NCBI GenBank assembly: GCA_946482335.1
Contig: CAMLRG010000017.1
Coordinates: forward strand, 1 to 45,416
Reading direction: 5' to 3'
DNA from: an uncultured Duganella sp.
Lineage (GTDB): Bacteria > Pseudomonadota > Gammaproteobacteria > Burkholderiales > Burkholderiaceae
Length of the DNA stretch: 45,416 nucleotides
The notes beneath the pieces are model-generated. The model was given only the letters and a program-made list of their open reading frames with translations, was not told where the DNA came from and did not search any database. Position 1 is the first letter of the stretch. Every line of letters begins with the position of its first letter. Positions 42,237 to 45,416 of this stretch are shown in pieces. The position numbers and the translations under genes are program-made.

Positions 42237-43136
42237 ATGCAGAAACTAGACTGGGAAGACCTGCGCTACTTCGCCGCCGTCGCCCGCGGCGGTTCCATCT
42301 CGGCCGCGGCGCGCGAGCTGGGCGTTAACCACTCCACCGTGCTGCGCCGCCTGGACGGCCTGGAACAGTCGCTCGGTGTGCGCCTGTTCGAGCGGCTGCA
42401 GTCCGGCTATGTGATGACCGGCGCCGGCGACATCCTGCGCGGCCGCCTCGCTCCCATCGAGGAGAGCATCGGCAGCGCCCAGCGCGAAGTGGGCGGCCTG
42501 GATGAGGAGCTGCGCGGCACCATCCGCCTCACCACCACCGACACCTTGGCGCACGGCCTGCTGATGCCCTACCTGCACCGTTTCCAGGAAGCGCACCCGG
42601 CGGTGCAACTGCAGCTGGTCGTCAACAACAGCTTCCTCAACCTGACCCAGCGCGAAGCCGACATGGCGCTGCGCCCGTCCAATACGCCGCCGGCCAACCT
42701 GGTCGGCCGCAAGGTGGGCGCCGTGGCGACCGCGTTGTACGCCTCCCACGCGTACCTGCGGCGCGCCGACCGCGCAGGCATCGCGCGCGGCGACTGGGCA
42801 GCCCACCGCTGGGTGGCGCCGGACGACAGCCTGTCGCACCTGGCCGCCGCCCAATGGCTGGCCGAACGCGTGCCGCCCGCCCAGGTCGCGCTGCGCACCG
42901 ACAGCCTGCTGACCATGGTCGATGCGGCGCGCAACGGCCTGGGCGTGGCGCCCCTGCTCTGCATGCTGGCGCAGCGGGAGCGCACGCTGGAACAGCTGGC
43001 GCCGCCCGACCCGCGCTTCCATACCCAGCTCTGGGTGCTGAGCCACCGCGACTTGCGCAACGTGGCACGTATCAAGGCCCTCAGCCAGTTCCTGTACGAC
43101 TCGCTGCGACAGGACGAGCATGTTCTTGCCGCTTGA
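42237..43136 (+). CDS. LysR-family transcriptional regulator
   Basis: This 299-residue LTTR has an N-terminal winged HTH (WEDLRYFAAVARGGSISAAA, LGVNHSTVLRRLDGLEQSLG, LFERLQSGYVMTGAG) and a LysR substrate-binding domain (TIRLTTTDTLAHGLLMPYL, READMALRPSNTPP, DSLLTMVDAARNGLGVAPLL). NHSTVLRRLDGLE is the form found in LTTRs that often act on an adjacent oxidoreductase or GST. It is divergent from the GST-SMR operon and 43 bases upstream of an FMN reductase gene. Likely targets are the divergent pair and itself. Confidence 0.93.
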   Translation: MQKLDWEDLRYFAAVARGGSISAAARELGVNHSTVLRRLDGLEQSLGVRLFERLQSGYVMTGAGDILRGRLAPIEESIGSAQREVGGLDEELRGTIRLTTTDTLAHGLLMPYLHRFQEAHPAVQLQLVVNNSFLNLTQREADMALRPSNTPPANLVGRKVGAVATALYASHAYLRRADRAGIARGDWAAHRWVAPDDSLSHLAAAQWLAERVPPAQVALRTDSLLTMVDAARNGLGVAPLLCMLAQRERTLEQLAPPDPRFHTQLWVLSHRDLRNVARIKALSQFLYDSLRQDEHVLAA

Positions 43137-43179
43137 TGTACATTGTCTTTCCGACATCCCAACCCGAAAAGGAGCACCC

Positions 43180-43743
43180 ATGACCAAGAAAATCGCCCTC
43201 ATCGTCGGCAGCCTGCGCAAGGACTCGCTGAACCGCAAATTCGCCAATGCGCTGGTCGAAGTGGCACCGCCCGGACTGCAATTCGAGTTCATCGACATCG
43301 GCGAGCTGCCGCTGTACAACCAGGACCTGGACGACGCCAATACACCGCCCGCCGCCTGGACCGCCTTCCGCGACAAGCTGCGCACTGTGGACGGGGTCGT
43401 GTTCGCCACGCCGGAATACAACCGCGCCATGCCGGGCGCGCTTAAGAACGCCATCGACGTCGGCTCGCGCCCATGGGGCAAGAGCATCTGGAACGCCAAG
43501 CCGGTCGGCGTGATCTCGGCCTCCATCGGCGCGGTCGGCGGCTTCGCCGGCAATATGAACGTGCGCCAGTGCATGGTGACGCTGAACGCGCCAGTCATGC
43601 CCGGTCCGGAAGTCTATATCGGCAACGGTTCCTCGCTGGTCGGCGAAGACGGCAAGGTCAATAACGAGAAAACCCGCGAAGTGCTGGCCGGCTGGGCGAA
43701 CGCTTACGCCAAATGGGTGGAGACCAATGCGCCCAAGGCCTGA
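43180..43743 (+). CDS. NADPH-dependent FMN reductase (ChrR/YieF-like)
   Basis: This 187-residue flavodoxin-fold reductase shows the FMN-phosphate loop [18 protein letters not shown] near the N-terminus, [23 protein letters not shown] (flavin/NADPH site) and [17 protein letters not shown]. It is like ChrR/YieF quinone and chromate reductases. I chose the ATG at 43180 with AAAAGGAG upstream over the longer frame from 43120. It lies 43 bases after the LysR gene. In context with the GSTs, a role in quinone or electrophile detoxification is plausible. Confidence 0.92.
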   Translation: MTKKIALIVGSLRKDSLNRKFANALVEVAPPGLQFEFIDIGELPLYNQDLDDANTPPAAWTAFRDKLRTVDGVVFATPEYNRAMPGALKNAIDVGSRPWGKSIWNAKPVGVISASIGAVGGFAGNMNVRQCMVTLNAPVMPGPEVYIGNGSSLVGEDGKVNNEKTREVLAGWANAYAKWVETNAPKA

Positions 43744-43792
43744 GTGATAAAATCGCTGACCTCCCCACCTGCAGAAGACTGAGATCCAGACC

Positions 43793-45416
43793 ATGCAAGA
43801 ATTGCTCACGCCTTACGAAAAAGGCAACAAGAACCAGACTACCCTCTGGACCGAGTGCATCGCCTTCTATGAAGAACTGGCACGCCGCTTCCCGAACATC
43901 CTGAAATTCGAACAGGCAGCCGTATCGGACGGCGGCATTCCCCTGCACGTGGGCGTGGTCAGCGCCGACGGCGTTTTCGACCGCGAACAGATCAAACGCG
44001 AAGGCCGTACGGTCTTCTTCAACAACAACGGCATCCACCCTGGCGAGCCGGAAGGCATCGACGCCTGCATGGCCATGGTGCGCGACTTCTGCTTCAAGCC
44101 GGAATTGCTGGCAAGCCTGGGCAAGACCGTGCTGCTGTTCGTCCCCGTGTATAACGTGGACGGCTGCCTGAACCGCAACAACACGTCGCGCGCCAACCAG
44201 GATGGCCCGGAAATGTTCGGCTTCCGCGGCAACAGCCGCCACCTGGACCTGAACCGCGATTTCGTCAAATGCGACACGCTGAACGCGAAGTTCTTCAACC
44301 AGCTGGTCACCGCCTGGGATCCGGACGTGATGGTCGACACCCACACTTCCAACGGTGCCGACTACAGCTACACCATGACCCTGATCCATACCCAATGCGA
44401 CAAGCTGGGTGGCGAACTGGGGGCCTTCCTGCGCGACACCATGCTGCCGCAGATCTACGAGGACATGGCAGCCGCCGGCTGGCCCACCTGCCCTTACGTC
44501 AACCCAGTTGTCGAAACGCCGGACGACGGCATTGCCGACTTCCTGGAAACCGCACGCTTCTCGACCGGCTTCACCGCCCTGCACAACATCATCGGCTTCA
44601 TGCCGGAGACGCATATGCTGAAGCCGTATGCCGACCGCTACGAATCGATGCGCGCGCTGGTGGACACGGTGCGCAACTTCACCGTGAAGCACGGGGAACA
44701 GATCAAGGCCATGCGCGCCGCCACCAAGGCCGCGCAGCGCAAGCAGAAGGAATGGGCCGTCACCTGGCGCATGGACGAAGGGAATCCGGGCACCTTCCAC
44801 TTCAAGGGCTACGAAGCGCAGCGCAGCCCGTCGAAACTGGGTGACTACGTCCGCCTGTCCTACGACCGCAGCAAGCCGTGGGCGCGCGACATCAAGTGGT
44901 TCAACCGCTTCCCTGCCGACACCGTAGTCAAGACGCCGAAAGCCTACGTAATCCCTCAAGCCTGGCGCGAAGTGGTCGAACGCCTGCAATGGAACGGCGT
45001 GGAGATGACCCGCATCGAAGCCCCGGCCACGGTGCAGGCCCAGTACTACCACATCGCCAACGTGGTCTCGCGTCCGACCGCTTATGAAGGCCATATGTTC
45101 CACGACGAGGTGGAAGTCGAGAAGCGCGACGGCTCGTTCGAACTGAGCGCCGGCGACTGGTACGTTTCGCTGGACCAGGACAACGCCCGCTACGCCGTCG
45201 AAACCCTGGAACCGCAAGGCCACGACAGCTTCTTCCGCTGGGGCTTCTTCAACTCCGTATTGGAGCGCAAGGAAAACATTTCGGACTATGTGTTCGAAGA
45301 CCTGGCCGCCGACATCCTGGCGACCGAGCCTGAAACCAAGGCAAAGTTCGACAACTGGAAGTCCGCCAACCCGGCCCTGGTGAAGGACAAGGACGCGGTG
45401 CTGCACTTCATCTTCC
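43793..45416 (+). CDS. M14-family zinc carboxypeptidase, 3' end cut by window edge
   Basis: About 541 codons of an M14-type metallocarboxypeptidase-like protein are visible. The zinc site is His82 and Glu85 (NNNGIHPGEPEG) and His184 (MVDTHTSNGAD). The Asn-Arg substrate-binding region is HLDLNRDFVK, preceded by FVPVYNVDGCLNRNN. The second half (after about residue 330) is a beta-rich extension (WAVTWRMDEGNPGTFHFKGY, VSLDQDNARYAVETLEPQG), as in the longer bacterial M14 proteins. No clear signal peptide is visible, so it may be cytoplasmic or exported by other means. The frame is open to the window end. Confidence 0.88.
   Translation, partial: MQELLTPYEKGNKNQTTLWTECIAFYEELARRFPNILKFEQAAVSDGGIPLHVGVVSADGVFDREQIKREGRTVFFNNNGIHPGEPEGIDACMAMVRDFCFKPELLASLGKTVLLFVPVYNVDGCLNRNNTSRANQDGPEMFGFRGNSRHLDLNRDFVKCDTLNAKFFNQLVTAWDPDVMVDTHTSNGADYSYTMTLIHTQCDKLGGELGAFLRDTMLPQIYEDMAAAGWPTCPYVNPVVETPDDGIADFLETARFSTGFTALHNIIGFMPETHMLKPYADRYESMRALVDTVRNFTVKHGEQIKAMRAATKAAQRKQKEWAVTWRMDEGNPGTFHFKGYEAQRSPSKLGDYVRLSYDRSKPWARDIKWFNRFPADTVVKTPKAYVIPQAWREVVERLQWNGVEMTRIEAPATVQAQYYHIANVVSRPTAYEGHMFHDEVEVEKRDGSFELSAGDWYVSLDQDNARYAVETLEPQGHDSFFRWGFFNSVLERKENISDYVFEDLAADILATEPETKAKFDNWKSANPALVKDKDAVLHFIF

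Noticed and set aside
43658..45406. 582-codon minus-strand open frame opposite the M14 peptidase
   Set aside because: Antisense shadow; the plus strand has the zinc ligands and conserved M14 motifs.

Overview
The window is a GC-rich, gene-dense bacterial chromosome segment with no rRNA, tRNA, CRISPR array, transposase or phage gene. Codon use, split-subunit pntA (pntAA/pntAB), poly-glycine lipoprotein linkers after the lipobox cysteine, a sucrose TonB locus and an S46 dipeptidyl-peptidase together suggest a betaproteobacterium of the Burkholderiales, most likely an Oxalobacteraceae member (Massilia/Duganella/Telluria type). That placement is inference from gene style; no 16S is present.

Layout. 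1-2928 (minus): proton-translocating transhydrogenase pntB (cut by the window edge), pntA2, pntA1. 3094-4762 (plus): NudJ-like Nudix hydrolase and mnmA. 4748-7189 (minus): a receiver-only protein with a damaged phosphorylation site, a flap endonuclease, a small lipoprotein and a GST. 7354-9794 (plus): two tandem class-C beta-lactamase-like serine hydrolase lipoproteins. 9849-12311 (plus): an overlapping LytS-like kinase, a kinase-like membrane protein lacking the phospho-His and ATPase domain, and a LytTR regulator. 12348-12716: a group III truncated hemoglobin with an NsrR-like NO-responsive box. 12709-15982 (minus): DUF2946 protein, TonB-dependent receptor and a decayed EAL-like protein, behind a long palindromic operator.

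16055-23241 is an iron island: feoA-feoB-Cys-rich partner (minus), bfd-tonB (plus), piuC-fiu (minus) and bfr (plus), with three Fur-box-like sites. Together these provide ferrous uptake, TonB energy, catecholate-siderophore uptake, and iron storage and release. An AraC-type regulator and a VOC protein follow bfr.

24155-32864 (minus) is a sucrose utilisation locus like the Xanthomonas sux locus: LacI repressor, outer-membrane receptor, amylosucrase, MFS permease and two different PfkB-type fructokinases. Two LacI-type palindromes sit in the suxR-suxA gap, one overlapping a good -35 element.

32877-45416: a GST and purB transcribed divergently from matching inverted leader motifs, a REP-like nested inverted repeat, cytochrome b561 plus two YceI proteins, a stress-protein group (17M/glycine-zipper protein, GlsB/YmgE protein, coiled-coil tail-anchored protein), an S46 peptidase (DPP7 type), an unusual SMR-family protein coupled to a GST, a LysR regulator, an FMN reductase and an M14 metallocarboxypeptidase cut by the right edge. 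No stretch longer than about 250 bases is without a gene.
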